Below are positions 42,125-50,282 of a stretch of 64,000 bases of DNA, one piece after another. Below the pieces are notes generated by a model. It was given only the letters and a program-made list of their open reading frames with translations, ran no database searches and was not told the DNA's origin. Position 1 is the stretch's first letter, and each line of letters begins with the position of its first letter. Source of the DNA: Sporobacter termitidis DSM 10068 (GTDB taxonomy: Bacteria; Bacillota; Clostridia; Oscillospirales; Oscillospiraceae); assembly GCF_900130065.1 (NCBI RefSeq), contig NZ_FQXV01000003.1, positions 62,001-126,000 of the forward strand, written 5' to 3'. The translations under genes were made by a program, and so were the position numbers.

Positions 42125-43108
42125 ATGAATAGAAACAACTTAAGCTGGGTTGACAACAAAGTCTTCTCAAACCCGGGCAGCACGCAAAACGCAACGCCTC
42201 AGCTGCGCCCGTACACGGATACCGCCCCCGCACAGTATCAGGCGGCACCGAACCAGACGGGCGTCTCTCCCGCGACATATCAGGAAACACCCAAGACCTC
42301 AACACCCACGGGCGTCTCCCCCGCGACATATCAGGAGGCACCCAAGACCTCAACACCCACGGGCGTCTCCCCCGCTACATATCAGGAGGCACCCAAGACC
42401 TCAACGCCCACGGGCGTCTCCCCCGCTACATATCAGGAACCCAAGACATCGACGCCCACAGGTGTTTCTCCCGCCACATATCAGGAAGCACCCAAAACCT
42501 CAATGCCCATGGGCGTCTCCCCCGCCACATACACGGCACCCAAAGCGCCGCAGCCGACAGGCGTGTCCCCCGCGACGTATCAGAATATGACGGCCGGCAA
42601 TCCCAATCAAACGGGCCTTTCACCGGCACAGTACCAGGCGCCGTCGAATATGCTCAATCAGATGGGCGTCTCTCCGGCGCAGTATCAGGCACCGGCAAAT
42701 ATGCTCAATCAGATGGGTGTCTCCCCGGCGCAGTATCAGGCGGACCCTCCTGTTGTCTATCCTGTCCAGACAGGTCTGCCGGCTGCCGGCACGGCCGCCG
42801 GCGGGGTGGCTGGCGCCAGCACGGGCATGGGCATGCCGAGCACGCTGACGAGAGACGTCACCTACGGCCCCAGCCCCACCGTGGAAGGCCCGCCGACGGT
42901 TATGGATACCGGTTATATCCCGGCGTATCTGAAGTCCCAGATCGGGAAACGGGTCCGCGCGGAATTCAGCATCGGCGGAAACCTGTATACCGACAGAACG
43001 GGCATTCTCACAGAAGTAGGCTACAGCTATTTCGTCCTCGAAGACCTCATCACGCGCGCAACAATCATGTGCGACCTGTATTCCCTGAAGTTCCTGACGT
43101 CGCTGTGA
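42125..43108 (+). CDS. gerQ: Spore coat protein GerQ with long N-terminal repeat tract
   Basis: 327 residues versus about 180 in Bacillus. The C-terminal GerQ domain (about 258-327) is recognisable, with YIPAYLKSQIGKRVRAEF, then ILTEVGYSYFVLEDL. GerQ is needed to place CwlJ in the coat, and the cwlJ-gerQ order is conserved with Bacillus. Residues about 45-220 are ten short Pro/Thr/Gln-rich repeats built on G(V/L)SPA(T/Q)YQ. Such Gln/Lys-containing tracts may be cross-linking substrates (inference). A terminator follows. Confidence 0.85.
   Translation: MNRNNLSWVDNKVFSNPGSTQNATPQLRPYTDTAPAQYQAAPNQTGVSPATYQETPKTSTPTGVSPATYQEAPKTSTPTGVSPATYQEAPKTSTPTGVSPATYQEPKTSTPTGVSPATYQEAPKTSMPMGVSPATYTAPKAPQPTGVSPATYQNMTAGNPNQTGLSPAQYQAPSNMLNQMGVSPAQYQAPANMLNQMGVSPAQYQADPPVVYPVQTGLPAAGTAAGGVAGASTGMGMPSTLTRDVTYGPSPTVEGPPTVMDTGYIPAYLKSQIGKRVRAEFSIGGNLYTDRTGILTEVGYSYFVLEDLITRATIMCDLYSLKFLTSL
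42256..42756 (+). repeat. Tandem minisatellite-like repeats in gerQ
   Basis: Ten units with core G(V/L)SPA(T/Q)YQ. The first five have a near-perfect 51-bp period (17 codons, one copy 16). The later ones drift to other spacer sequences. Near-identical DNA copies predict copy-number variation between strains. Confidence 0.88.
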
Positions 43109-43123
43109 CGTCCGCCCAAAGAA

Positions 43124-43166
43124 AAATCCCTTGAATTCATTATGAATCCAAGGGATTTGTTTTATA
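43124..43166. terminator. Terminator shared by gerQ and the UroD-like gene
   Basis: AAATCCCTTG and (C)AAGGGATTT pair in a roughly 10-bp stem with a further ATTCA/TGAAT inner stem, then TGTTTTAT. It sits between convergent genes. Confidence 0.8.
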
Positions 43167-43168
43167 TC

Positions 43169-44251
43169 CTACTTGCTGTAGTTGATACGGGACTGCTTGT
43201 AGAGCTCTTCCCTGAACGCAGGTGTCATATATTTCATGCCGTTGAAGTTAAAGAAGGAGGGCTTGGCCGGATTGCAGAACTTATCGGCATATTCCCTGGC
43301 CCTGGCGCGCTGCTCTTCCTCTGACGTCGTTTCGGGATCAAACGGCTCCGGCAGGACGCCGACAAGGATCTGGTCGCCGTAGAGCTCGTAGATTTTGGCC
43401 GTATCGTTCATCGGCTGCCCGCCCCAGGCGTCCCAGCCGGCTTTGATCATGTTGGGGACCTGCTTTAAAAGCTGGCCGCAGCTGTGCAGCTCGCAAAACT
43501 TCCCTTTGGAGTGGATAAAGTCGGTGACCCTTCTCATGTAGGGCACGATCATCTCCTCGGCGACGGCCGGCGAGAAGAACGTCTCTTTCTGGCTGCCCCA
43601 GTCGTCATGGATGTAGAAGCCGTCGATGCCCGGGAAATAGGTGATGAACTTGTCAAAGATTCTGATATACAGGTCCGACAGCTTGTCGAAAAAGGCGTGC
43701 ACAGCGTCCTTCTGATCCTCGTCGAAGATGGCCATGATGGCGTTTTCGAAATCCATGAAGGAAATGAGACGCTCGTAAAATCCGGTCTGGAACCAACACA
43801 GGTTAAAGGCGTCCGGCGTGAGATAATCCTTGTTTTCCTTCGCGCTGCCTTCCCAGTCCCACTTGTCGATATCCGGCCAGACGACCTTGTCCGCGATATC
43901 GTTGGCGTCCTCGACAAACGGCTTGCCGGGGCGGACCATCGAGCCTCCGACCTGCGCTATGTACTCCCATTCGATGCCGAACATATCCTTGCCGCCGCCC
44001 TTGTTGGGGTCGAAGGGCGTGGCCTCAAACACAAACGCGCGCGCGACGTTGTCGGGAAGCACTCTGGGGGTAAACGTCCGGCCCTCAACGTTGCCGAGCA
44101 TCTGCCAGTACGGTTTTCTCGACAGGGCAGCGACGCAGTTTTCCTTCGTCGTCACGGGGAAATCATAGATTTTCATCCCCGGCATGATGGGGTTGGCCGG
44201 TATCTCGGCAACAACCTTGAGTTCCTTCGGGTCAAACTTTGGTATAGACAT
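43169..44251 (-). CDS. Uroporphyrinogen decarboxylase/MtaA-like protein, copy 1
   Basis: 360 residues from ATG 44251, 7 nt after GGAGG. It has the UroD-superfamily barrel. The C-terminal half carries CELHSCGQ, the His-x-Cys zinc-site pattern used by MtaA/CmuA-type corrinoid methyltransferases, and IHDDWGSQKETFFSP. It lacks the Arg-rich N-terminal substrate loop of true HemE, so heme synthesis is unlikely. Methyl transfer to or from a corrinoid or thiol is a family-level inference. It is a tandem paralogue of the next gene, with identical C-terminus RINYSK. Confidence 0.8.
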   Translation of the reverse strand: MSIPKFDPKELKVVAEIPANPIMPGMKIYDFPVTTKENCVAALSRKPYWQMLGNVEGRTFTPRVLPDNVARAFVFEATPFDPNKGGGKDMFGIEWEYIAQVGGSMVRPGKPFVEDANDIADKVVWPDIDKWDWEGSAKENKDYLTPDAFNLCWFQTGFYERLISFMDFENAIMAIFDEDQKDAVHAFFDKLSDLYIRIFDKFITYFPGIDGFYIHDDWGSQKETFFSPAVAEEMIVPYMRRVTDFIHSKGKFCELHSCGQLLKQVPNMIKAGWDAWGGQPMNDTAKIYELYGDQILVGVLPEPFDPETTSEEEQRARAREYADKFCNPAKPSFFNFNGMKYMTPAFREELYKQSRINYSK

Positions 44252-44378
44252 TTTCTGGCCTCCAACTTGTACTATATATATTATATTTTTTATTAACACC
44301 GTCACCGGATACGCCGCCGGAAATGCGCCGTATCCCGAGTAAAGGGGGCCGCCGGCCTGGGCAGCCCCCTCTCTCTGA

Positions 44379-45452
44379 TCACTTGCTGTAATTGATGCGG
44401 GACTGCTTATAGAGTTCTTCTCTGTAGGCCGGCGTCAGCCACTGGCCTGCATAGATATTGTAGAAGGACGGCTTGGCCGGATTGCTGAACTTGTTGGCAA
44501 AATCCCTGGCCTTTGCCCGCTGCTCCTCCTCGGAGGTCGCGGCAGGGTCGAAGGCTTCGGGCGCAACGCCGACGATGAGCTTGTCGCCATAGAGCTCATA
44601 GATCTTGTGCGTGTCGTTCATCAGCTGTGGGAACCACGAGTCCCAGCCGGCGGCGATGATATTCGGCACCTGCTTTAAAAGCTGGCCGCAGCTGTGCAGC
44701 TCGCAGAACCGGCCCTTGGAGTGGATAAAATCAGTAACACGCCTCATGTAGGGCACGATCATCTCCTCGGCGGTCGCCGGAGAGAAGAATGTCTCCTTTT
44801 GGCTGCCCCAGTCGTCGTGTATGCAGAAAGCGCTGATATTCGGGAAATATGTAAGGTATTTGTCAAATATCCTGATGTAAAGGTCGGACAGCTTGTCGAA
44901 GAAGTCCTTGACGGCGTCCTTCTGGTCCTCGTCGATCATGGCGACGATGGCGCCTTCGAAATCCATAAAGGAGATAAGCCGTTCATACCAGCCGTTTAAA
45001 AACCAGCAGATGTTGAAGTTCTGCTCGGAGAGGTACTCGGCGTTTGCCTTGGCACAGCCCTCCCAGTCCCACTTTTCTATATCGGGCCACACGACCTTGT
45101 CTGTGATCTCATTGGCGTCCTCAATAAACGGCTTGCCCGGCCGCACCATGGAACCGCCGACCTGCGGAACAAATTCCCATTCGATGCCGAACATATCGGT
45201 GCCGCCTGTCTGGGGCGTATGCGTCCCGTCAAAGACAAACGCCCGGGCAATATTGTCCGGGTTGCACTTCGGGGCGAACATCCTCGACTCCATCGTTGTG
45301 ATCTGCCAGATCGGCTTCTTGTTATACAACGCCGTGTAAGCCTCTTTTGGCGTCATCGGGAAATTGTATACGATAACATCCGGATTTCCGGGCATCCCGG
45401 GAAATCTTCCGACCTCCTGCAGCTCTTTGGGATCAAATTTTGGTATCGCCAT
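44379..45452 (-). CDS. Uroporphyrinogen decarboxylase/MtaA-like protein, copy 2
   Basis: 357 residues. It is collinear and roughly two-thirds identical by eye with copy 1, including MFGIEWE, GGSMVRPGKPF, WPDI(E/D)KWDWEG, IHDDWGSQKETFFSP and the CELHSCGQ metal motif. A GGGGGC/GCCCCC stem at 44343-44370 follows the stop. The pair is divergent from a GPH transporter gene. No corrinoid protein or MtaB-like partner is encoded near, so substrate is unknown; demethylation of methoxylated or methylated nutrients fits both context and family. Confidence 0.8.
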   Translation of the reverse strand: MAIPKFDPKELQEVGRFPGMPGNPDVIVYNFPMTPKEAYTALYNKKPIWQITTMESRMFAPKCNPDNIARAFVFDGTHTPQTGGTDMFGIEWEFVPQVGGSMVRPGKPFIEDANEITDKVVWPDIEKWDWEGCAKANAEYLSEQNFNICWFLNGWYERLISFMDFEGAIVAMIDEDQKDAVKDFFDKLSDLYIRIFDKYLTYFPNISAFCIHDDWGSQKETFFSPATAEEMIVPYMRRVTDFIHSKGRFCELHSCGQLLKQVPNIIAAGWDSWFPQLMNDTHKIYELYGDKLIVGVAPEAFDPAATSEEEQRAKARDFANKFSNPAKPSFYNIYAGQWLTPAYREELYKQSRINYSK

Positions 45453-45795
45453 GAATTGTGACCTCCCATGGAAATTATTGGCAGCATGCGGCCATATTTC
45501 TAATTCGTGCTTATTTTGTGCTTATTATTATACAGGCACGACTGGAAAAAATCAAACCAATCGCCTTATTTATTTTGGCAGTTTGATATGATGTTTTTTT
45601 GTAATATTTTGCGATATTTTGCCGCGGCCTTTTTCCGGAGCATGCCGCGCCTAAGGTTTACGATGAGGCGGATTTTCGAAGCGCCGCGCTCCCGGGCTTT
45701 CATTTTTTATGGCGGTAAAATTCCCAATTTTTAATCGCCACGTTTGTTATAATATATAATTATTCATCATTTATCCCGCATATGTTTATTTAATG

Positions 45796-45824
45796 TTGAC
45801 AACTATCAAGTGCAGGACTATTAT
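45796..45824 (+). promoter_or_regulatory. SigA promoter of the GPH transporter gene
   Basis: TTGACA (45796-45801), 17 nt, TATTAT (45819-45824), nearly consensus. It gives a leader of about 135 nt with no clear structure. The rest of 45,453-45,795 is AT-rich (a second TATAAT near 45,750) and holds no gene I can support. Confidence 0.75.
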
Positions 45825-45965
45825 TGCTTTGTGGCAAATTCTGTAATCTATGCGACGTTAAAAGTATGGGGGATGGTACGGAAATAAAGTATAGGCACAG
45901 TCCATGGTGGATGTCAGGCAGCATCAACGCGTTCGTCCAAAATTTGTACTTAGGGGTGGTATGTA

Positions 45966-47336
45966 ATGTCGGATCTTACAAAAGCTCAGAGCGGCAGTCT
46001 TCTCAAAGATAAATTCGGCATAGCCTTTGGCGCCTTCGGTTCGAATCTCGGCTCAGCGTTTCTGATGACCTATTTGACCTATTACATGACAGACAGCATG
46101 ATGATATCCGCGGCCAGCGGCGCTATAATTTTATTGGTGGCGCGCATCCTTGACGGCATCGCCGACCTCTGGATGGGAACACTCATCGACAGGTGCAAGC
46201 GTAAGTCGGGCAAGGCTCGGCCGTGGCTTTTATGGATGGCGGCACCCACCGTCGTCTCCATGGCGCTTTTGTTCTACGTGCCGAATTTCACGGAAGGCGG
46301 AAGGGTCGCTTACACCTTCGTGACATATATTATCTGTGCCTTCTTCACCCTGACGGCGATTTACCTCCCCGTGCAGTCGCTCACCGCCCTCGTGACGTCC
46401 GATCCAAAGCAGCGCCTGGTGATCAGCCAGATTTCCGGCTTCTTCGTCACGCTCGGCGCCGTGTTTCTCAACTACTTCTCCACGCCGATCATGGCCGCTT
46501 TTGGCGGCGGAAATGCGGGTTACTTCTGGTACGCCACACTGCTTGGTTTCATCGCCGGGGTTTTCCTGGTGATCTGCTTCTTCCTGACAAATGAACGCGC
46601 GCTGTCGGAAATGGCGGCGCCGCAAAAGGATAAGACGCCGGTCCTGAAGGGTCTTTCCTACATATTCAGGAATAAATACTGGTGGATCGCCATGGTACTT
46701 TATCTCGTGGTACAGCTCGTCCCCTCCTGCTGGGCCGCGACGCCATACTACACTAAATATTTCACCAACGACAGCGTCGACACGGGACATCTGATGGCAC
46801 TCCTCTGGGGCGGCATTACGATCGGTATCCCGCTGTTTGTCCCGGTAACGCGAAAAATCGGTAAAATGTACTCCTCGGCGATCGGCATCGCGCTACAGGC
46901 CATCGGCGGCGTTATGCTGTGGCTTGCCCCCTATTCCATTGCCATGTGCTGGGTCTCCACCGTGTTCCGCTCCATTGGCGTCGGCGCGCTGCTGGGCAAC
47001 ATGGGCGCCCTGATGGCGGATGTGTGCGAATACGGCGACTGGAAATTCGGCGTGCGCTCCGAGGGGCTCATATATAGCGGCACCAGCCTCGGCAACAAGA
47101 TCGGGCAGGCGCTCGGCGGCGTCGTCGTCATGGCGCTGCTGGCCTGGGGCAACTATGTGCCGAACGCGGTCACGCAGACCGCGCAGGCAATGACCGGCAT
47201 CAAGGTCGCCTTTATCGCCTTCCCGTTTGTGGGCGACCTGTTGATTATTGTGCTGCTCCTCCTGTTCAGGGTCGAGAAAATGATGCCTCAGATCAGGGCG
47301 GACCTGGAGGAACGCCGGAAAAAAGCGTCGGCTTAA
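45966..47336 (+). CDS. GPH-type (MelB-like) sodium:solute symporter, major facilitator superfamily
   Basis: 456 residues, about twelve membrane segments. Glycoside-pentoside-hexuronide:cation symporter features are visible: FGAFGSNLGSAFLMTYLTYYMTD region in helix I, ARILDGIADLWMGTLIDR in helix II-loop (cation-site Asp residues), and EYGDWKFGVRSEGLIYS in the second half. It probably imports a glycoside or organic anion with Na+ or H+. GGGGTGG lies about 9 nt before ATG. Divergent from the UroD-like pair, it may supply their substrate (inference). Confidence 0.88.
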   Translation: MSDLTKAQSGSLLKDKFGIAFGAFGSNLGSAFLMTYLTYYMTDSMMISAASGAIILLVARILDGIADLWMGTLIDRCKRKSGKARPWLLWMAAPTVVSMALLFYVPNFTEGGRVAYTFVTYIICAFFTLTAIYLPVQSLTALVTSDPKQRLVISQISGFFVTLGAVFLNYFSTPIMAAFGGGNAGYFWYATLLGFIAGVFLVICFFLTNERALSEMAAPQKDKTPVLKGLSYIFRNKYWWIAMVLYLVVQLVPSCWAATPYYTKYFTNDSVDTGHLMALLWGGITIGIPLFVPVTRKIGKMYSSAIGIALQAIGGVMLWLAPYSIAMCWVSTVFRSIGVGALLGNMGALMADVCEYGDWKFGVRSEGLIYSGTSLGNKIGQALGGVVVMALLAWGNYVPNAVTQTAQAMTGIKVAFIAFPFVGDLLIIVLLLLFRVEKMMPQIRADLEERRKKASA

Positions 47337-47352
47337 ACAATAAACGTCAAAC

Positions 47353-47416
47353 AAACGGGCTGCCTCACGGCAGCCCGTTTCAAACTGTCGATAAAGCCCT
47401 TTGGGCTTTATCGACA
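47353..47416 (+). terminator. Two adjacent terminator-like hairpins after the symporter gene
   Basis: First stem AAACGGGCTGCC/GGCAGCCCGTTT (47353-47380) with a 4-nt loop. Second stem TGTCGATAAAGCCC/GGGCTTTATCGACA (47386-47416) with a 3-nt loop. Both are perfect. Neither has a long T-run, but the first ends in TTTC. Confidence 0.72.
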
Positions 47417-47480
47417 AGCCAAAAGCATAAAAGGCGGCGTTCAATAAATAATAAAACCGTCTGATAAGGAGGGACAGCTG

Positions 47481-47624
47481 GTGGACAACAATAAAAACAG
47501 GAAAAAGGACCGGGAAAAGAGCAACACCGAGCTGCGCAAAATGCAGCCCAGGGACAACAAAAACGCCGGTATGCTGGACGGCAACAAAATCGGCGTCCAT
47601 GACAGCAAGCACGAAAAAAATTGA
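47481..47624 (+). CDS. Small basic hydrophilic protein, 47 residues, unknown
   Basis: GTG start at 47481, 8 nt after a strong AAGGAGGG site, stop TGA at 47622-47624. The product is very rich in Lys, Asn, Asp and Arg (starts MDNNKNRKKDREKSN, ends SKHEKN) with no Cys and no hydrophobic core. It looks disordered. Small spore-type or nucleic-acid-binding proteins have such composition, but no family was recognised. It precedes the HMA-like gene by 37 nt. Confidence 0.55.
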   Translation: MDNNKNRKKDREKSNTELRKMQPRDNKNAGMLDGNKIGVHDSKHEKN

Positions 47625-47661
47625 ATGTATATTCAATACATTCCCGGAAAGGACGAAAACT

Positions 47662-47871
47662 ATGGATACGATGTTTTGCAGCGTCTCCGGCATGCAAAAT
47701 AAGGAGAGCAAAACGCAGATCAAAAACGCGCTTAAAAAAATCGACGGCGTCTCTCAGGTCGGCGTCAACCTGACGACCGGCACGATACAGATCGACTACA
47801 ACACGCCGGCCACAGAAAACGCCATCAAAGACTGCATCGAGGATTCGGGCTTTAAAATCGTGTTCGAGTGA
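47662..47871 (+). CDS. HMA-fold small protein lacking the metal-binding cysteines
   Basis: 69 residues from ATG 47662, with GGAAAGGA 9 nt upstream. The pattern is that of a heavy-metal-associated domain (ferredoxin-like beta-alpha-beta): strand, GMQNKES loop, IKNALKKIDGVSQVGVNLTTGTIQIDY, IKDCIEDSGFKIV. In metal chaperones the loop is GMxCxxC; here both Cys are replaced (Asn13, Ser16), so Cu or Zn binding there is not expected. A role as a protein-interaction module is open. Confidence 0.8.
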   Translation: MDTMFCSVSGMQNKESKTQIKNALKKIDGVSQVGVNLTTGTIQIDYNTPATENAIKDCIEDSGFKIVFE

Positions 47872-47891
47872 TCGATTGCCTGGGCGGCCAT

Positions 47892-47925
47892 AACAGGGAG
47901 GGCTCTTCGCGCCCTCCCTGTTATT
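47892..47925 (+). terminator. Terminator after the HMA-like gene
   Basis: AACAGGGAGGGC and GCCCTCCCTGTT form a perfect 12-bp stem, then ATTATTT. Confidence 0.85.
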
Positions 47926-47995
47926 ATTTGGAATTGACATCCCGGCACGGCGAAATTATCCTGACGGAGAGTACGCTCGTTCATTTCTTGGGCGC

Positions 47996-48049
47996 TTTAC
48001 AACTAATTTACAACTCGGAAGTAGTTTTTAAATAACTGGCTTATATAAT
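47996..48049 (+). promoter_or_regulatory. Direct-repeat operator and promoter of the two-component operon
   Basis: TTTACAACTAA (47996-48006) is followed directly by TTTACAACTCG (48007-48017): two half-sites with an 11-bp period, the layout used by OmpR/PhoB-family regulators. A TATAAT -10 starts 48 bp after the first repeat (48044-48049), and the -35 is poor, as in activator-dependent promoters. The same arrangement with the same spacing recurs at 50170-50223, so autoregulation by the downstream response regulator is inferred. Confidence 0.78.
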
Positions 48050-48087
48050 AAAAGGCATTAAAATGCGACGTTCGGCACGGAGGTAAT

Positions 48088-48747
48088 ATGGAGAATATTT
48101 TGATTGTTGAAGACGATACGGCAATCTCCGATCTGATCAAGCTCAACCTGGACGTGGCCGGCTACGACGGCCGTCAGGCCTTCGACGGGCACGCCGCGCT
48201 CTCCGCTCTGTCCGGGACACCGCCAGACCTCGTGCTGCTGGATGTGTCTCTGCCGGACATGGAGGGCTTCGAGCTCCTGCCGCAGCTGAAAGCAAAAGGC
48301 CTACCCGTCATATTCCTGACGGCGCGGGGCAGTCTTCCCGACAAGGTAAAGGGCCTGAAAATGGGCGCCGACGACTATATCGTCAAGCCGTTTGAGTCCA
48401 TGGAGCTTCTGGCCCGTATCGAGGCGGTATTGCGCCGGTACGGCGGCAAAAGCGACGTTACCTTTTTTGAGGATCTGGAGATCAATACCGAGGAGCGTTC
48501 CGTCAAAAAAGGCGGCACGGCGGTCGAGCTGACCATGAAGGAATACGAGCTGTTGCTGCTGCTCGTCAAAAACCGCAATAAGGCGCTGTCCCGGGATAAA
48601 ATTCTCGAGCTCGTCTGGGGATATGATTACGCCGGCGAGACGCGCACCGTGGATATACATATTCAAAAAATCCGGAAAAAGCTGGGCTGGGAGGAGCAGA
48701 TCAGGACCGTTTATAAGTACGGCTACAGGCTGGAGGACAATACATGA
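48088..48747 (+). CDS. OmpR/PhoB-family response regulator
   Basis: 219 residues. Receiver domain (about 1-115) with acidic pocket Glu8-Asp9-Asp10 region, phosphoacceptor Asp52 (LLDVSLPDMEG) and KPF. OmpR-type winged helix (about 125-219) with ELTMKEYELLLLLVKN, RTVDIHIQKIRKKLG and YKYGYRLE. GGAGG lies 8 nt before ATG. It overlaps the kinase gene by ATGA. Likely binds the 11-bp direct repeats seen in front of its own gene and of the exported-protein gene. Confidence 0.96.
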   Translation: MENILIVEDDTAISDLIKLNLDVAGYDGRQAFDGHAALSALSGTPPDLVLLDVSLPDMEGFELLPQLKAKGLPVIFLTARGSLPDKVKGLKMGADDYIVKPFESMELLARIEAVLRRYGGKSDVTFFEDLEINTEERSVKKGGTAVELTMKEYELLLLLVKNRNKALSRDKILELVWGYDYAGETRTVDIHIQKIRKKLGWEEQIRTVYKYGYRLEDNT

Positions 48748-50180
48748 AGCTCTGGCATAAGGTTTTTCTCTGTACTTTTATCCTGTTTGAGCTTTTGTTC
48801 AACGCCGCCTCCTTCTATCTGATCGAGCATAACTTTAATTTAAGCCAGCAGAAAGAAATCGAACGCGGCTTGGCGGAGCAGCAGATCGTCGGCTCACAGA
48901 TTCAAACGGACTGGGCCTACGTCTATTCCATGGATCATCAGCTCATCCTCGCGGGCAGCGCGCAGGATTTCATCAAGAACAATGCCGGGAAATACACGCG
49001 GTATTTTGACGGCAGCCGTGTCTTTGTTGAAATCCTGGACGATCAGGATAACACCGTCTTCACTAATTTCGGCGACGGGCTCAGCGGGTCCAGGCCGGAG
49101 CTTGCCGGCATCAGCTCCGGAAGCAGACAGTATATCCTCCGGGACATCGGAGATAAGACGTATTTGTTTGTCAGCGGCGGACTGGTGCTCGATAATACGG
49201 ACTTCAAGCTCAGCTATATCCGCGACATCTCCGATGTCTACGCTGACAAATCGTCGCAAGTCAGCCTGTTTTTCAAGATGAATATCGCCATTACCGTCAT
49301 CCTCGCCCTCGGGCTGTACGGGCTCATTTGGTTTTTGACACGCTCTGTCCGCACGCTCAATAAATCGGCGCAGACGATTGCCGGCGGCGACTACTCGCAG
49401 CGCGTTCCCGTTTTGTCGGGTGATGAAATCGGCGTTCTCGCCACAAGCTTCAATCAGATGGCAGAAGCCGTTGAGAGCAAGGTGGAGGAGCTGGAGGTCA
49501 CGGCAAGAAACAGGCAGAATTTCATCAACTGCCTGACCCATGAGCTGAAAACCCCGCTGACCACCATCATCGGCTACGCCGACTTTTTGCGCACCGCCAA
49601 ATATAACGAGGAGGTTTTTTTCAAAGCCCTGACGTATATTTATATGGAGGGCAAACGGCTTGAAAGCCTCTCCTTCAAGCTGCTGGACCTGCTCCTTCTC
49701 GGAAATGAAACGCCCGATCTGACATATGAAGACGTTTCGGCCATCTGCGCCGACATTGAGGAGGCGATGCGGCCCCAGCTTGAAAAATTCAGCGTCACGC
49801 TTCAGGCAGAGCTCGAGCCGGGCAAGGTTTTGATAGAGCAGGACCTGTTCAAGCTGCTCTGTACGAATCTCCTGGATAACGCCGCCAAAGCGTCCGCGCC
49901 GAGCAGCCAGATCTCCCTAAGAGGCCGTATCACCGGGGACAAGCGTTATGCCCTTGAGATCGAAGACGAGGGTATCGGTATCCCGGAAGAGGATATTCCA
50001 AAAATATTCGAACCTTTTTTCGTGGTGGACAAGGCCCGGTCCAAAGCGCATCACGGGGCTGGGCTGGGCCTTGCCATCTGCGCCCAGATCGTTCGGCTGC
50101 ACAAGGCCGACCTTACCATCACAAGCCGTCTGGGCGAAGGCACAATAGTCAGGATAACATTTCCCGGTTTATACAACTAA
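48744..50180 (+). CDS. Membrane sensor histidine kinase
   Basis: 478 residues. Membrane helices at about 5-27 and 172-195 flank an extracellular sensor of about 145 residues (no family recognised). HAMP (about 195-250), HisKA with NCLTHELKTPLTTII (phospho-His) at about 263-280, and HATPase with LLCTNLLDNAAKAS, IEDEGIGIPEEDI and GAGLGLAICAQIV follow. Partner of the preceding regulator. The end of this gene carries the first half-site of the next operator. Confidence 0.95.
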   Translation: MKLWHKVFLCTFILFELLFNAASFYLIEHNFNLSQQKEIERGLAEQQIVGSQIQTDWAYVYSMDHQLILAGSAQDFIKNNAGKYTRYFDGSRVFVEILDDQDNTVFTNFGDGLSGSRPELAGISSGSRQYILRDIGDKTYLFVSGGLVLDNTDFKLSYIRDISDVYADKSSQVSLFFKMNIAITVILALGLYGLIWFLTRSVRTLNKSAQTIAGGDYSQRVPVLSGDEIGVLATSFNQMAEAVESKVEELEVTARNRQNFINCLTHELKTPLTTIIGYADFLRTAKYNEEVFFKALTYIYMEGKRLESLSFKLLDLLLLGNETPDLTYEDVSAICADIEEAMRPQLEKFSVTLQAELEPGKVLIEQDLFKLLCTNLLDNAAKASAPSSQISLRGRITGDKRYALEIEDEGIGIPEEDIPKIFEPFFVVDKARSKAHHGAGLGLAICAQIVRLHKADLTITSRLGEGTIVRITFPGLYN

Positions 50181-50223
50181 TTTACAATTCTTCGATACTT
50201 ATGAAATAACGGTTTTATATAGT
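50170..50223 (+). promoter_or_regulatory. Direct-repeat operator and promoter of the exported-protein gene
   Basis: TATACAACTAA (50170-50180) is followed directly by TTTACAATTCT (50181-50191), again with an 11-bp period. TATAGT (50218-50223) starts 48 bp after the first repeat, identical geometry to the operator before the response regulator. The first half-site overlaps the kinase stop codon. Confidence 0.75.
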
Positions 50224-50282
50224 AAATCCGCAAGCTTGTGCTGCACACCACCAAGCACTATATAAAAACGGAGGTCAACATC

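Noticed and set aside
41655-43108. CRISPR-like regular repeats
   Set aside because: The 51-bp period is in frame, codes for GVSPATYQ units and has no spacers.
46036-46060. GGTTCGAATC, a tRNA T-loop-like string
   Set aside because: Lies inside the symporter coding sequence and no acceptor or anticodon stem surrounds it.
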